Notes under the pieces: model-generated
Databases searched by the model: none
The model's input: only the letters and a program-made list of their open reading frames with translations
What the model was told of the DNA's origin: nothing
From: Cliona cf. orientalis
Taxonomy: Eukaryota; Porifera; Demospongiae; Clionaida; Clionaidae
Length of the DNA stretch: 64,000 nucleotides
Assembly: GCA_963930775.1 (NCBI GenBank)
Contig: OZ005689.1
Location: 24,240,058 to 24,304,057 of the forward strand
Direction of reading: 5' to 3'
Made by a program: the position numbers and the translations under genes
Shown: piece by piece, positions 21,996 through 33,432 of the stretch
Layout: each line of letters opens with the position of its first letter
Numbering within the stretch: the stretch's first letter is position 1

Positions 21996-24900
21996 TTAAT
22001 GGTGTTCAAACTGATTTGGTTGTTTAACTATGTATGTACAGACTTGATTTTTTACAACAACTACCTTGCTCTGAATGAATTTGATTGGAATGGCAAGGAG
22101 GGGAGTGATACAACTTTCGTCTACAACTGTTATGAATGAACTTAGCAAGTCATATTCCTTGTACACTGCTAACCTTGCTCGGCAGGGAGGTCCAGCTTGC
22201 TGTAACATTGACTGTGAAGGCTGACGAAACTCACGAACAAGAGCGAGTGGGGAAAGGCTATTCACAAGGAGTGTGATACGTCCAAAATGGGTTTTGTTAT
22301 CGGTGGTTTGAAAGCAACACACAGTAGTACTGTCTCGTTTTCGACAGTTGACACCAGTTGAAGCATGGTACACCACACCATCCTTAAAGAGCTTGAAAAA
22401 GCATGGCACAGGTTTACTGCCTCCAAGAGCGATACTCTGTTCATGTGTTGGTGTTTTGATGTTGCAAGGACCTGCAATGTAGGTGTGTTCTCCAATTCTT
22501 GACATGTTCAAGCGTGGTGCAAGTCGGCTTGATTTATTGAGAAAAGCTATAGTCTCACTACTTTCCATTTGTGTAAGATTATGGTGAACCAGCTGTAATG
22601 TGTAAGCAACATCCACGTTGAACATAAGCTGTGGGACTATGTTGCCACGGCCATGAAAGAATCGTTTGAGGTGGCCATTTTTGTTTTCAAACCCAAATGC
22701 TGAATGGGTCCACAAGGGCCCCCACAAACGTACATATTTTGGCAAGTGTAAAAGAAGGTGGGCATTGGAAGTACAGCTCTCGTGTCCATAAAGCTCGGGT
22801 AAAAGCTTGCAAAAATCACCCAGCATACTTTCTGCTGCATCTACCTGAGCTAAAGTAATGTTGTCTTGCAACAGAATGTGCATGGCACACACCAAAAGAG
22901 CGTAATGATGGAAAAAGAGGGAAGGAAGGTTATCAAGCAGTAAGGGGAGTGAGTAGAATAGAAGCCATGTACGAAGCTCTGAGGCTTTAAGATACTTAAG
23001 GTGTTTCTGAAGTGAACGGGGGGGACGACTTAACTCGTGAGGTGGTTGCTGCCTCAGTAAGAGTGTGTCAATTGTTTTTAGCTTTGAGCCAAGATAATAT
23101 GCCCCAGTATGATATTTTGGAAGGAACCAGTAGTGAAGAAGTCTACGTGTTACTCCTTCCAAGACTGCGTGCATGTAGTCTATTGGTACAGCATCAACAA
23201 GGTCTAGTGATCTAGACAAGGGGGAAATACCTTTGATACCACGGACAGCATCACGTTTAAGCTCCGCCAAGCGACCAGCAGCCACAACTGATTCATGTGT
23301 TCGCTCCGAATGCTGTATTGGAAGATAAATGCGTCGTCTTCTGAAATATTCACCTGGATGAAGGCAAACAGAACATCCATATTTCCCGTTAAACTGCTTT
23401 GAACAAAGAGCAGGAGCTTTGGCAGGAAGGTCAAAGACTGCCAATTCAAGCTTAGCACGATAAGTAGCCGGGCCATGTGGAGTTTCTATGGTAACTCCAA
23501 GCATCCTAAAGCGCCTTAATTTCTCCATAATTGGCTCTAGTAGGAGATTCATCGGTGGCTTTTTGGATCCGTACCAAAGGCCTGCCAACACAACATTTTG
23601 CGCATTCATCCGGACATCAGGAGGTAGGTTTAGGATCACCAAGTACACAGGCCAGAGGTCAGCCGGTGAAGACTTAAACATAGAAATTCCATCTGTGGAT
23701 AGCATTAATCCTAGGTTTTGTGAGTTTGAGTAGAACTTCCCTTCACCTATCTTCCTTCGAAGTGCAGTGCCATCCCAAATGTCACGAAGTAATCCATCAC
23801 TTGTGACCTGTGGAGCGTGTTGAAGGTACTCCCAGTTGTCTGTGTGTAAATGTTAAGGAAGGTTAATTCATTAACAGCGATGAATCATGGTTTATTAATG
23901 TGCATACATGTACAGAGTTGCATACAGAGGGGGGGGGGGGCACTGGGATATCCCCCCCCCCCCCCCCCCCCCCCCCAGAATTCCATTTATGATTACATAC
24001 ACAAGCAAAAAGAAATCGTTTGTTATCACAGCATTATTGTATGATTTATTTACTAGTATATATGCATAGAAGCGGCGCATATACATATGTAAGTCGTCCG
24101 TGAGATCGCCCCCCCCCTCCCCCCCGAAAAAAATCCTGTATGCAACCCTGATGTAGGTCTTAAAGGGACTTAAAGTAGGGGGTAATTTATGTACTAACAA
24201 CATGACAAACATTCAAGGGGGACTTACTGGATAGAATCGTTTGAAATGGCTTCTGAAATGGCGTATGGACAAGTAAACCAGGAAATTCCGGATTTCGAAC
24301 AGAGTTCTCCCCATCAACACAGGCGGAACACACCTCTCCACTGCTAAGAAATCCAAAGCACTTACAGCAAACACGTTGTTGTTCAAAACCTGAGCTGTAC
24401 TGCTGAAAAAAGCGTTTGAACTTGTACAAGGTAGTGGGTAGACTGTTCGGACACGGGCACAGTACTTGCAATAGCTTCAGTAGACCTTCAATCGCGGCAT
24501 ACGTGAGTTTGTTTGCTGTTACATATTGCATAATACTGCAATAGGCTCCACACACAGTGATGTTGGCATCTGAATACACTGGTTGAAGGAAGGTATCAGC
24601 AATCTCAGTGTTAAATGGGGTCCCTGGCATATCAGGGGAGGTGTGTGCTGTAGGTTCTGGGGAAGAACACGCAAAGAGATCAGGAGAGGAACTTGAACAC
24701 GAGGGTTGTGATTATGATGGAGAGGGTGATGAATCAGTACCTGCATTTTATCCGAAATCATTATCATTGAAGTGTCATACATAAACATCAATCCACTTAT
24801 TTAATTGGCGTACCATTGTCAACACCAGCACCTGGTGGTGAGAGTGCCGAACCAGTGGATGTGGGGGTCTCATCAGGGGTAAGTGAGAATGGTAATTCTG

Positions 24901-25292
24901 GGGATGTTCGCAGAGAAGAGCACAATTCTGTGTCTGCATAATACGTGAGAAAAATCATCAAAAGGCGACACAAATGTCTATGCACTAAACGTTTCTTTTT
25001 TTTTACTAGGCTTACCATCGCTAACACCAGCACTTGGTAGAGTATCAACACTTCCCTGTCGACGCTTTGGATGACCATCTAAATAATATTAATAGTAACT
25101 TCCAATACCCGTATAGCTAGTATCATATTAAACGAAGCACTGCAACTTACCCTCAGGCTCATCAACAACGGTAGAAGCAGCAGTTCGCTTTCGATGGCGA
25201 TACAGTGTCGCGCGTGGAACTGGCGTGGATGGGTCCCAAAGGTATTTACTATACGTCGTTCGTGGTCTCGACGGCGTCGACTCCTCCATCAT
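21996..25292 (-). CDS. EnSpm/CACTA-like transposase (TNP2-type), five exons
   Basis: Minus-strand exons: 25151-25292 (ATG; TYSKYLWDPSTPVPRATLYR), 25016-25078, 24814-24933 (Ser/Pro-rich), 24228-24740 and 21996-23839. All have GT-AG borders and matching phases. Exon 4 carries KLTYAAIEGLLKLLQVLCPC and a Cys cluster (CCKCFGFLSSGEVCSAC). Exon 5 holds the TNP2-like catalytic region: STDGISMFKSSPADLWPVYL, ALCSKQFNGKYGCSVCLHPG, VPIDYMHAVLEGVTRRLLHY and WTHSAFGFENKNGHLKRFFH. The DG of STDG, the D of DYMH and the E of FENKNG are plausible catalytic acids. One in-frame TAA (24712-24714) near the start of exon 4 would truncate the protein unless that part is spliced out. The gene is divergent from the BEN-domain gene. 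Confidence 0.85.
23913..24150. mobile_element. CAG-tipped MITE with 5-bp duplication, in a transposase intron
   Basis: Left CAGAGTTGCATACAGAGGGG, right inverted CAGGGTTGCATACAGG. Flanked by ATGTA (23908-23912, 24151-24155). Long poly-G and poly-C runs face each other. It lies in the 388-bp intron 23840-24227 and explains why that intron is larger than its neighbours. It is a longer relative of the copy at 30745-30833. Confidence 0.8.
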
Positions 25293-25457
25293 CGGTGTAG
25301 GTGAACAATACTGTGCTTCATTTAGAAACGTATCAAACTTGGGCGTGGCATATCGCACGTACGTGTATTTAATTGTGTGCGCGCGCATAGCGCATAATAT
25401 AGCGCTCGCGCGCGATCGCTTAATTAGCAATTTTCCCACCTCGATATCGACACCTTG

Positions 25458-25465
25458 TATAAAAG
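25458..25465 (+). promoter_or_regulatory. TATA box for the BEN-domain gene
   Basis: TATAAAAG lies 116 bp upstream of the ATG at 25574, inside the 281-bp intergenic region shared with the divergent transposase gene. Confidence 0.5.
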
Positions 25466-25573
25466 TCTACCATCGTATAGACGTGTATCGTATCTCGCTC
25501 TCGACTGGCCTCCAAGAAGCACCTTCAACGATCTCTCTTCTCTTCAACTTTTATTGGATTTAACTGCGTAGTC

Positions 25574-27096
25574 ATGTCGGATTCAATGTCAGAACAATCC
25601 AGCTTCGCAAGTGATGGATCTCGAGATCTCAGCACCAGCGAGAACGAAGAATACTCACCATCTCCACCCAAGCCCACTCGTCTGCGACCATCTAGGCAGA
25701 GAACGCTTCCTGCCAAACTTAAGGATTCTCAACTCGATGTTAGATTTGAAGAGATCACCTTGGATATGACCAGTAAGTAAAGTTGGTTGGTACTTAGAGC
25801 TGTAGATTGTGAAGTACAACCATAGCTAATAATATAGCAGCAAGCAACGTGCTGTACCGTGGTATATCACACCCTTTTATATATTTTATTCCAGGATCTG
25901 CTGTTGTGAAATGCTCTCAGACGGGCAAGCTACACCAAGTGAAAATAAAGGACCTCTCTAGAGAAGACTGTGAGCCCCTCACCAAGGAGGACTTAGTGAA
26001 GGGGTCCGAATTGATGTTGGAGATAAAAGGAAAAATATATCCTGTCCAATTTCATCACATGAAGGACAAGGCTAGTACAACAAACAATTCAAACAACAAG
26101 AAAGCGAGGTGTGATGAGAATGTGTCCGAGACCCCTTCCAGAGCAAAAGCTGCTAGGAAGGAAAAGTCCAACTCCAGAAAGAGACCTGCCGGGTCAGACG
26201 AAGGACTTCGCGACAAAACGAATGTGACTGAGATCCTTGCAAAAGCAAAAGTAAGTATTTTAAAAAAGGTGCTAGATAATTATTATTGTCCTACATTGTG
26301 ATGGGCATTAATTGGACTTGTGATTTTTTACATGTGTGTTGACATGACTATCTTTATTCAGGACAAACCATCATCCAAGAAACAGAAATGTGATGATGAT
26401 GACCAGGACAACGAAACCTTGATCACAGCAAGCTCTGGTCTGGATGATGTGGACAAGGTATATACATACATGTAGCTGTGAGTGTGTTACACTTTTATAT
26501 AAGTCATTGTGCCTGCAAGTACAGTACATAAAATGTTACAACAATTTGTACAGTGCCTACTAAAGACTTTGTTATTGATTGCAGGATTTGCTGGTCAACC
26601 TTGCTGGTAGAATAGAAAAGATAGAAAAGATGATGGTGAAAATGATGGAGATCCTGAAGAATGGACCGGCTGGAGTTGCTGGTGCAGCAGGAGTGAAGAA
26701 AGAAGACGAAGAGTGCATAGTAAGTGTAATCTATCATTAGGGAAATTACGCGTAGTCCCCTATATAAAAACAGATATATATTGTAATGTGGATTCTCTTA
26801 TTTTTTGCCAACAGGTTAATGGAGTGAATGTGATGCGAATACCATCAAGGGATGCATACTCCTTTGGTCTACAGCTACTGAACATACTTTTTACTAAGGA
26901 GGAATTGGCTGTATCTCTCCTTTTTAAGTCAAAAAAAAGCGAGAAACCGGGACTAGAGCAAGGGCGAGTGGAGAAGATGTTAAGGCTAATAGAGAAGCGA
27001 TTTGGAAATGATTGGGACTTACGAACCCTCTCACAGAAGGTAAATCAAAAGTGTCGGGACAGTTCCAAAGACATGCATGCACCAATGCAGGCTTAG
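25574..27096 (+). CDS. BEN-domain protein, five exons, head to head with the EnSpm-like transposase
   Basis: Exons 25574-25772, 25895-26250, 26362-26457, 26585-26719 and 26815-27096 have consensus GT-AG borders and continuous phase, with introns of 95-127 bp. The N-terminus is Ser/acidic (MSDSMSEQSSFASDGSRDLS). Exon 2 opens with a compact segment (AVVKCSQTGKLHQVKIKDLS) and turns into a Lys-rich, nuclear-signal-like region (RKRPAGSDEG). Exon 4 is a probable coiled coil (LLVNLAGRIEKIEKMMVKMM). Exon 5 is the BEN domain: RIPSRDAYSFGLQLLNILFT, EKMLRLIEKRFGNDWDLRTL and VNQKCRDSS. BEN domains bind DNA or chromatin. The predicted length is 355 residues with no stops. Its position inside the element's repeats suggests an element-encoded accessory DNA-binding protein rather than a host gene. 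Confidence 0.85.
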
Positions 27097-27469
27097 ACTT
27101 TCTTATCTACTTTCATACACTGCTTACCATTCTGTTTATAATTATATATTATTATCATGTTATGGACACACACACTACTTATTACTTATCTGTTTGTGTA
27201 TCATAATAATTATTTATGGTGGACTCTTTCACAAATCACTCACTTATACTGTTTCTTGTTTGTGTATCATATTATGGTAGACTCTTTCACAAATCACTTA
27301 CAGATCACTTACACTGTTCTCAACTCACTGTTCTTGTAAGATCTTGCATGTACGTAGAGAATAGACTCTCACAACACTACTTACAGTTCTGTTTATGTAT
27401 TATGTTATAAACTGTCTCACACATTGTTTTGATTAAACATTTCCAGTGTACACTCTCCTTTCACGTGCA

Positions 27470-27870
27470 TTATCTTGCATGTGAAACTTCCAAGTAACTT
27501 GCATAAGTCATGCAAGAATCTTGTAGGGGCATGCCAAGATTCCTGCATGATTTATACCAGCATGGTTCTTGCAAGTATCCTACATGGGCCTTGTAAGATC
27601 TTGCATGTACATAGAACGAAATTTTCAATATCTTACTTGCATATATCATGCAAGAATCTTGTAGGGGTATGCCAAGACGCCTGCAAGATTACAGCATGAT
27701 TCATGCATGTATCCTATGTGGGTCTTGTAAGAATCATTCAAGGATCTTGGCAAGAAACCTGCCAAGCATTTGGCCAGAATCTTGTCTCATTTTCATGCAA
27801 GATTCATGAATGTGTCTTGTCAAGATCCCTGCCAGATGTAGTGTGTGTTTCTTGCCAAGAACTTGCCAAG
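27470..27870. repeat. Right subterminal repeats of the EnSpm-like element
   Basis: Many copies of CTTGCAAG, CATGCAAG, CTTGTAAGAT and CTTGCCAAG words, including two about 125-bp units beginning CTTGCAT.TACATAGA near 27470 and 27600. A terminus starting CACTACATCTGGCAGGGATC on the minus strand (ending at 27841) has the CACTA signature. The matching left terminus was not found. Confidence 0.55.
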
Positions 27871-28590
27871 ACCATCTGATAGGGAAGAATAGTGATCATA
27901 GCATGGTTATTATATTATTTTATCTAATTAATGCACATCTTGCTATGTAGCAGCTGGCTCGTAGTCTTGTGCCCACACCTATCACAACAAATTTGGATCC
28001 CCCCCTTGTTTGTTCCCCCCGGTCCATATAACCCTCGGGCACAAGGCCCTCGGGCTTCGGTGCAATAAATGCCATACATGCCTGTGATATAACTATTACA
28101 AAATATATGGAACCCCATGCATGTTATCAACTATAGCTAGCAGAAATTCAGAAGGGTCAGGGCCTGGGTTCTGGGTATGAGTGGTTAGCAGGGTTAGTTT
28201 CAGGGGTCTGTATGGCAGGGTTAGTCTTCAGGGTCTGCATGGGAGGTCTGAATATTTTGGGGGTCCAAATATCACGTGACAGACCCCACCCCCTAAAGGA
28301 GGAAAGGATCTGGTATACATTGAGTGCTTTTTGGGTTACTTGGCATGTTTGAATTCTGTCGCAGTCACGCCATGTGCCTTTACATGTGGTACCGCACTAT
28401 CAACAGCTATTGCTGCTCATGAAAGTGGTGGATGTGTTTCTATGGCAAAAGGATGCGTTGTCATGATAGTCACATGTGTGCCCAATTGCAAGATGGTACT
28501 CGATGTGTACCAGACCCTTGCTGTCGTGTGTGGTGGGGTCTGGGAATGAGATTAACCGGCCCAGGGCTAATTTTTACTTTATCTAAAACT
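27871..28590. other. No clear gene
   Basis: A 72-codon Cys-rich frame at 28331-28549 (CAFTCGTALSTAIAAHESGG) has no recognisable family or partner exon. Direct GGGTTAGT/GGTCTG words recur near 28150-28260. Confidence 0.35.
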
Positions 28591-28953
28591 GCATAGGAAG
28601 TGCCTCAAGAAAGAGAAAGCCCATATCTTCTGTCTCTGAGGTCATTGCTAGGGGAAAGATAATCCAAAAGAGGCAGAAGAGGAAGGTTGAAGATGTAGCT
28701 GAGCAATTTATGGTTGGTTTTAGTTATCAGTAGCTAATTTATTATGGTCTAGCCTCAAGAGTTCTACTTAAATAGAGTTAGAGTACATAATTATTATACC
28801 CTCTGCACGCTCTGTAGTATACAATATTATAGTTAGCATTGAAATTTTTCACTCATATGAATTTTATGATTTGACGACCCTTACCTACATTGAACCTGAG
28901 AATATTATATGTTGTATAGTATAACTCGTGTTGGCCAATATTAAATTTTATAG

Positions 28954-29250
28954 ATATCCTTCCATCCTATGAAAGAAAGAAACTTGGGCTACTTTCGTGA
29001 TGGCTTACCACTTGAAGTGGCATTAAACAAGCAGTCATCCTACCAAGGTGTGGTCAAGCATGTGGCACCCGAATTGAAAATGAAGCCTAAAGATCCATCA
29101 CGTGTATTAGCACTCTTCAAGGCAAATGGTTCTTTAGTGCAGTCATCAAATATTGCTAGTAAGCCATGGACAATAGCCGAGTATGTTCGAGCCCAGCACA
29201 AGTCACCTGAGAACGTGAAATTGGGGATTGGTATCATTAAAAAGGATCAG
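28954..29250 (+). CDS. Orphan 99-codon exon of unknown function
   Basis: An uninterrupted phase-0 exon lies between TTTTATAG and the donor CAG|GTAGCT. It reads ISFHPMKERNLGYFRDGLPL ... KPWTIAEYVRAQHKSPENVK. A possible earlier exon at about 28597-28714 reads SASRKRKPISSVSEVIARGK and is basic, nuclear-like. Downstream exon candidates at 29391-29441 and 30866-31009 (Lys-rich, APKKRKKQKQPRARGQG) do not join in phase without a further exon. I do not recognise the domain. It may be the 5' part of the locus that includes the kinase fragment, or an unrelated gene. Confidence 0.4.
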
Positions 29251-29639
29251 GTAGCTCATGTAATAATGCTAAGATCATTATTATGACATATTTCCTTGTT
29301 TAGCTCTATCATTCAGTTGTACAGGCCTCTTGTAAGTAGCTATAAACATTACATTGTAAGTTTAAATTTTACTGTGAATTAATTATTTAGATAGTGGTAG
29401 CAGTCAACGTGAGGAGCCTATTGTCAATGAGGTTCCTTTAGGTAACCACACAACTAGTGTTTTTAGTTTTATAATATTATAATAACTAATATACTATTAA
29501 TTATGCAGATAGTGATTCATCAAGTACTTCAGAAGGTGCTTACTAAATTATTCCAATGAAATTGCTATAATCATTTTGGTACAGTGCTACTGAGCAAGAG
29601 AGTACATAATTACCAGTGTATGTGTATGGTTATTGCAAA

Positions 29640-30700
29640 ATTTTCAGGTGACACTTGCATGTATTCTGTTCCCACTTGGTACCCAGTTAGGTCAATGGAT
29701 AGACTATCTACGTCTCAAGCGGCAGGCTGAGCTCACCTTTCATAGGGCTTCAGCATGCAAAAATGTCCGAAAATTATTGATTTTTACGTTAGGCACTCTA
29801 TCACAACACTCGATTATAGTTAAGAACACCGATTTGAGATGAAGACAGGCACCAATAGGACACACCTTTGTGCCAAATATGAAGTCTTAACTATACACAG
29901 CCTTGGAGATATTTACAAAAATAGTATAAAATAAGGCCAACTTAAGTTAGGCACTCAATCTTGCATGAAACTTTTAGTTAAGAGCTGATATTACACTTTA
30001 TGCATTAACAATCCTAATGCGTGCATGAAACTGCAAATGTTTTGCAGGAAACGCCGAATCCGGAAGCAAACATTTCCGCGAGTTGCTCCTGACGGGTCAG
30101 GGTCCTCATTGATAACGTTGCCCTGAACGCATGTGAATTAAAATGACGTTTTAATTGACCACGCCCCCAGGCGATCTGAAATGAGATGATGGCGTTGTAA
30201 ACGTCGAACGTTGAGAAGCTCGTCGCTTCTTATCGATCTAAACAAGGTAAGATACTAGCAATAGTCGGATCAATAACATTTTTTTCCTCAAAAGCCTCAA
30301 AAGAAGTGTGGTAGGGCGGACACTTTGTGCCTGACTAGACAGCCGCTCGTATCGGCCTTGTACGTTAATATTGTACAGAAATAGGCATATACCAGGCATT
30401 TTCTACTTACTAAGTCTTGCCGTATGCTCTCCAAATCTTCCAACGGCCGATTTTTTCTTGATTTACATTGCTATATATTGTGCACGTGATATTACGTCGA
30501 CGTCACGACACGTCATGCCTTCTGTTACGGAACGGTCTTCCTTTGGAGCCTTATACACTACTACTGCAGCTAAAATCACTATTTCTGTTGATTACTGGTC
30601 AAAATAAGTGCACATGCAAAGTTATAAAAAATGTACTCTTTTGCTCAGTAGCACTGTATTTGCAAATGAAACAGATCTACTGGAGTCGAATTCAGGAAGG
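29640..30700 (+). repeat. Dispersed about 1-kb repeat, copy 1
   Basis: Homologous with 43130-44090 along most of its length and with 39590-40330 in part. Shared blocks include CGCCGAATCCGGAAGCAAAC, ATTGACCACGCCC, CTTCTGTTACGGA and the end CTCTTTTGCTCAGTAGCACT. No conserved reading frame; element class unknown. Confidence 0.7.
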
Positions 30701-30744
30701 AAAGGTTTTTTGGGTTTGTTTGTACCACAATTTGTCACATTCTA

Positions 30745-30833
30745 CAGGGTTACATACGGGGGGGGGGGGGGGGGGGGGGCACTGGGATTCGCCCCCCCCA
30801 CCCAGAAAAAAAAATCCTGTGTATGCAACCCTG
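30745..30833. mobile_element. Minimal CAG-tipped MITE (89 bp) with 5-bp duplication
   Basis: CAGGGTTACATACGGGG at the left and the inverted CAGGGTTGCATACACAGG at the right. Flanked by TTCTA (30740-30744, 30834-30838). It is a shortened version of the element at 23913-24150, with the same poly-G/poly-C core and GCACTGGGAT word. Confidence 0.85.
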
Positions 30834-31095
30834 TTCTAGATCAGTTATCTAAAATTTATATGTAGAACCTGATGATGGTTTTGTCACTGAAGCACCCAAG
30901 AAGAGGAAGAAGCAGAAACAACCTCGAGCTCGAGGTCAAGGGATTGCTCAGGAACCTGTAGCTAAATCTGGAACTACAAGGCAACTACCACCTCCTCTCA
31001 ATATTCCTAGTGAGTACTGCATGAAAAAAACGGTATATGCATCGTTTTATGAATTGTAGAAATGGAAAACAAATGTACTACAAGTATTTATATAG

Positions 31096-32275
31096 GGAAA
31101 TCCAGTAAGCTGGATACGCCGAAAGGCACTACTACATGATGCTTTCAAAGGGTTGGTGTATTTGCATCAGGCTGATCCCCCTCTAGTGCACCAATATATC
31201 AAGTCGTATGTTTCTTGATGAGATCTGGTGGTATGCAAATAATGTGAGTATCCTCATAACTGTGTAGGGCAAAACATTCTTGTTGATTCAGCATGGACAG
31301 CCAAAATTGCTGACTTTGGATTTAGCATTGAAATTCCTCATGTGTGTCTTGGTTATACCATCTTCAAGTCCAAACTTGAGATACGGAGTCAGGGTTACAG
31401 TGCACCAGAGGTGATGAATGGGCAGATATCTGATAGAAGTGATGTATATTCCTATGGTATCGTAAGTATGTATTGTAGCTATATTATAATTATATGATAT
31501 ACTGCCTTGACAATTTGTAGTAATTGTGACCTGCTATGAGAAAAGGGACCACTCGGGATATTTTATAAAAATTGAGTTTTTGGTATGGATTAATAGCTCT
31601 ATGTATGCTGAATCCATTGGTTCAAGTTTCATGAAAAAATATTGATCACAAGCTGAGTTAAGACCATTTTTATGCACTCGGGTAGGTATATTCGTTTGTC
31701 GGAAAATGCGCATTTTTAATTAAAATTTACATTAATTTGTATGCGTCCAAGTAAATAATAATGCCCATAACTATAGTTTAAAAGTTGCAACTCCATGAAC
31801 ATAGCATATCACTATGAAGCCAAAAATCTATCTTTTCTAATAGACCAAAAAACAGAAAAGTGAAAAATAATAATCTTCCACACATTTTAGCAATTATTAG
31901 AAAATGAAAAAATATCCCAAGTGGTCCCTTTTCTCATAGCGGGTCACAATTTATTATAATACTAGGTGGTGCTAGAAACTTTCACAGGAATTTTGGTTTA
32001 TGACAAAGACAGGCCAGACCCAACTATAGTAATATTGATATGTATATATACAATCATGCACTTCACTTTAATTATACATGTCAGTGATCTTATGGTCTAT
32101 AATACAGATGGATCACTTGCAAGATGAACTCTGTACTATTGATAAGTTCAAGACCACTATTGATACCAACCTAGATCTGCCTAAAGACGAGGAGTACCTT
32201 CGGTTCTATTCCATTATGGATTGTACCAAGAGCTATAGCAGGCGACCTTCCTCCTATGATGTGTGTAATTGCTAG
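31096..32275 (+). pseudogene. Protein kinase C-lobe fragment, HRD motif changed to HQY
   Basis: Exons 31096-31205, 31268-31461, 31966-32028 and 32108-32275 carry kinase subdomains: AFKGLVYLHQADPPLVHQYI, NILVDSAWTAKIADFGFSIE (DFG), SQGYSAPEVMNGQISDRSDV (APE), VVLETFTGILVYDKDRPDPT, and a C-terminal segment ending SRRPSSYDVCNC. The pattern resembles tyrosine-kinase-like receptor-type or IRAK-like kinases. The catalytic loop reads HQY where HRD is expected, removing the catalytic Asp. Exons 1 and 2 do not join in frame, and the N-lobe (Gly loop, VAIK lysine) is missing. Exons 2-4 do join in phase. This is a decaying partial copy, although a pseudokinase origin before decay is possible. A MITE sits in the intron 31462-31965. 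Confidence 0.75.
31526..31947 (+). mobile_element. GTGACC-type MITE (third family)
   Basis: Ends GTGACCTGCTATGAGAAAAG and the inverted match of GTGACCCGCTATGAGAAAAG. Flanked by AATT (31522-31525, 31948-31951). The interior is AT-rich. It lies inside a kinase-fragment intron. The termini resemble those of the fourth family (41372-43107) in CCGCTATG. Confidence 0.92.
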
Positions 32276-32525
32276 ATTCTCGAGATTTTGGCGGAGAAAA
32301 GCACAAAAAGAGATCTAGGCTAAGGTTTAGGTGAATTCAGTACCTGGATATTGAATCTGGAAACCAAGGGGGTTTCCAGATGGCTAAGTCATACTAAGAT
32401 AATAAATACTGAACCTGACCCTGACCACCAGGGGGGGTTTCCGGGCAACAAAGAAACAACTAAGCTACGCCCCTGCTACTGGCTTGTCATTGATATGCAC
32501 TTTCACCTCGATAAGCGGTCATGCG

Positions 32526-33215
32526 CTAGCTCCGATAGTAAACAATGCCAGCTCTTCGTCTGATGCTTGTTCGGTACGCTCCATTTCCACCTCTACCCAT
32601 TTCGTTTGAGGCTTTGACATGGGCATTCTCCTTGACTTCACCGACTTCTTTGGATTTAGGCGATGTGATATTCATGACTACCGGCGGAGATTCTTTGAAC
32701 TGCTTAGCATCACGTGCAGCTGCCTCCATGCCTTGTGCTATTTGTTGTGCTTTCGTTAGTGTGAGCTTATCTTCTGCTAGTAGCCGTTTTTGAATTTTCT
32801 CGGTCCGCATTCCCACAACATACTTGTCTCGTAAGGCTTCGTTAAGGAATGTGCCGAATTCACATGTCTGAGCCAACTGACGTAACTCAGCAAGATAATT
32901 TGCCAGCGATTTGCCAGCTGCTTGTGCCCTCTTATAGAATCAAAAACGCTCAGCAATGATGAGGGGCTTAGGCTCAAAGTGGTCTTTGAGGAGTTTTTCC
33001 AGATCCTTTAGCGGCTTGTCCTTGGGCAAGGTCGGCGCCAATTGCCCTCTCAGTAGAGAGTAAGTCTTAGATCCAATGACCGTAAGTAGCACTGACACTT
33101 TCTTGGTGTTGGCAATATCATTTACCTCGAAATACAAGTGTAACCGCTCGAGATACTTGGAGATCTTTTCATTTTCAGGATCGAACTCGGCAATTTTACC
33201 AATAGATTTAGCCAT
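32526..33215 (-). pseudogene. Ty3/gypsy-like gag, one in-frame stop, 3' truncated
   Basis: Starts MAKSIGKIAEFDPENEKISK (ATG at 33213-33215) and continues through a capsid-like alpha-helical region (LERLHLYFEVNDIANTKKVS, LLKDHFEPKPLIIAERF). A TGA at about 32942 interrupts the frame. The same frame resumes with FYKRAQAAGKSLANYLAELR and FLNEALRDKYVVGMRTEKIQ, typical of invertebrate gypsy gag. The region beyond LLAEDKLTLTKAQQIAQGME is basic, but no zinc knuckle or pol follows before 32526. No protease, RT or integrase is present, so this is a solo gag fragment next to a primer-binding-site-like sequence. Confidence 0.8.
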
Positions 33216-33341
33216 CGTACATGCAGCGGAGTAAGTCCACTCCTCGTCACCAGTGTAGTATCGCGAAGATCGAGCTTTGCGTAACAGTTAGTTAGCAGGT
33301 TGATAATGCGGCCAAAAATCAGAGAACAAAAGACCATTGTG

Positions 33342-33360
33342 CATTTGGCGCGGGGCGCCA
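33342..33360 (-). other. Candidate primer-binding site of the gypsy-like element
   Basis: On the minus strand TGGCGCCCCGCGCCAAATG lies upstream of gag and starts with TGG, as retroviral and gypsy primer-binding sites do. The about 70 bp beyond it (33361-33432) may be the remaining end of a 5' LTR, cut by the adjacent tyrosine-recombinase element. Confidence 0.4.
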
Positions 33361-33432
33361 GTACAAGATAATTACACAAGTAAATGTAATACAGGATAAG
33401 GGATGACATAACATGATATAATCACTACAGTA

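Noticed and set aside
27826-27841. CACTA terminus as the definite right end of the EnSpm-like element
   Set aside because: The sequence fits, but no matching left terminus or 2-3 bp duplication was found, and repeat words continue past it.
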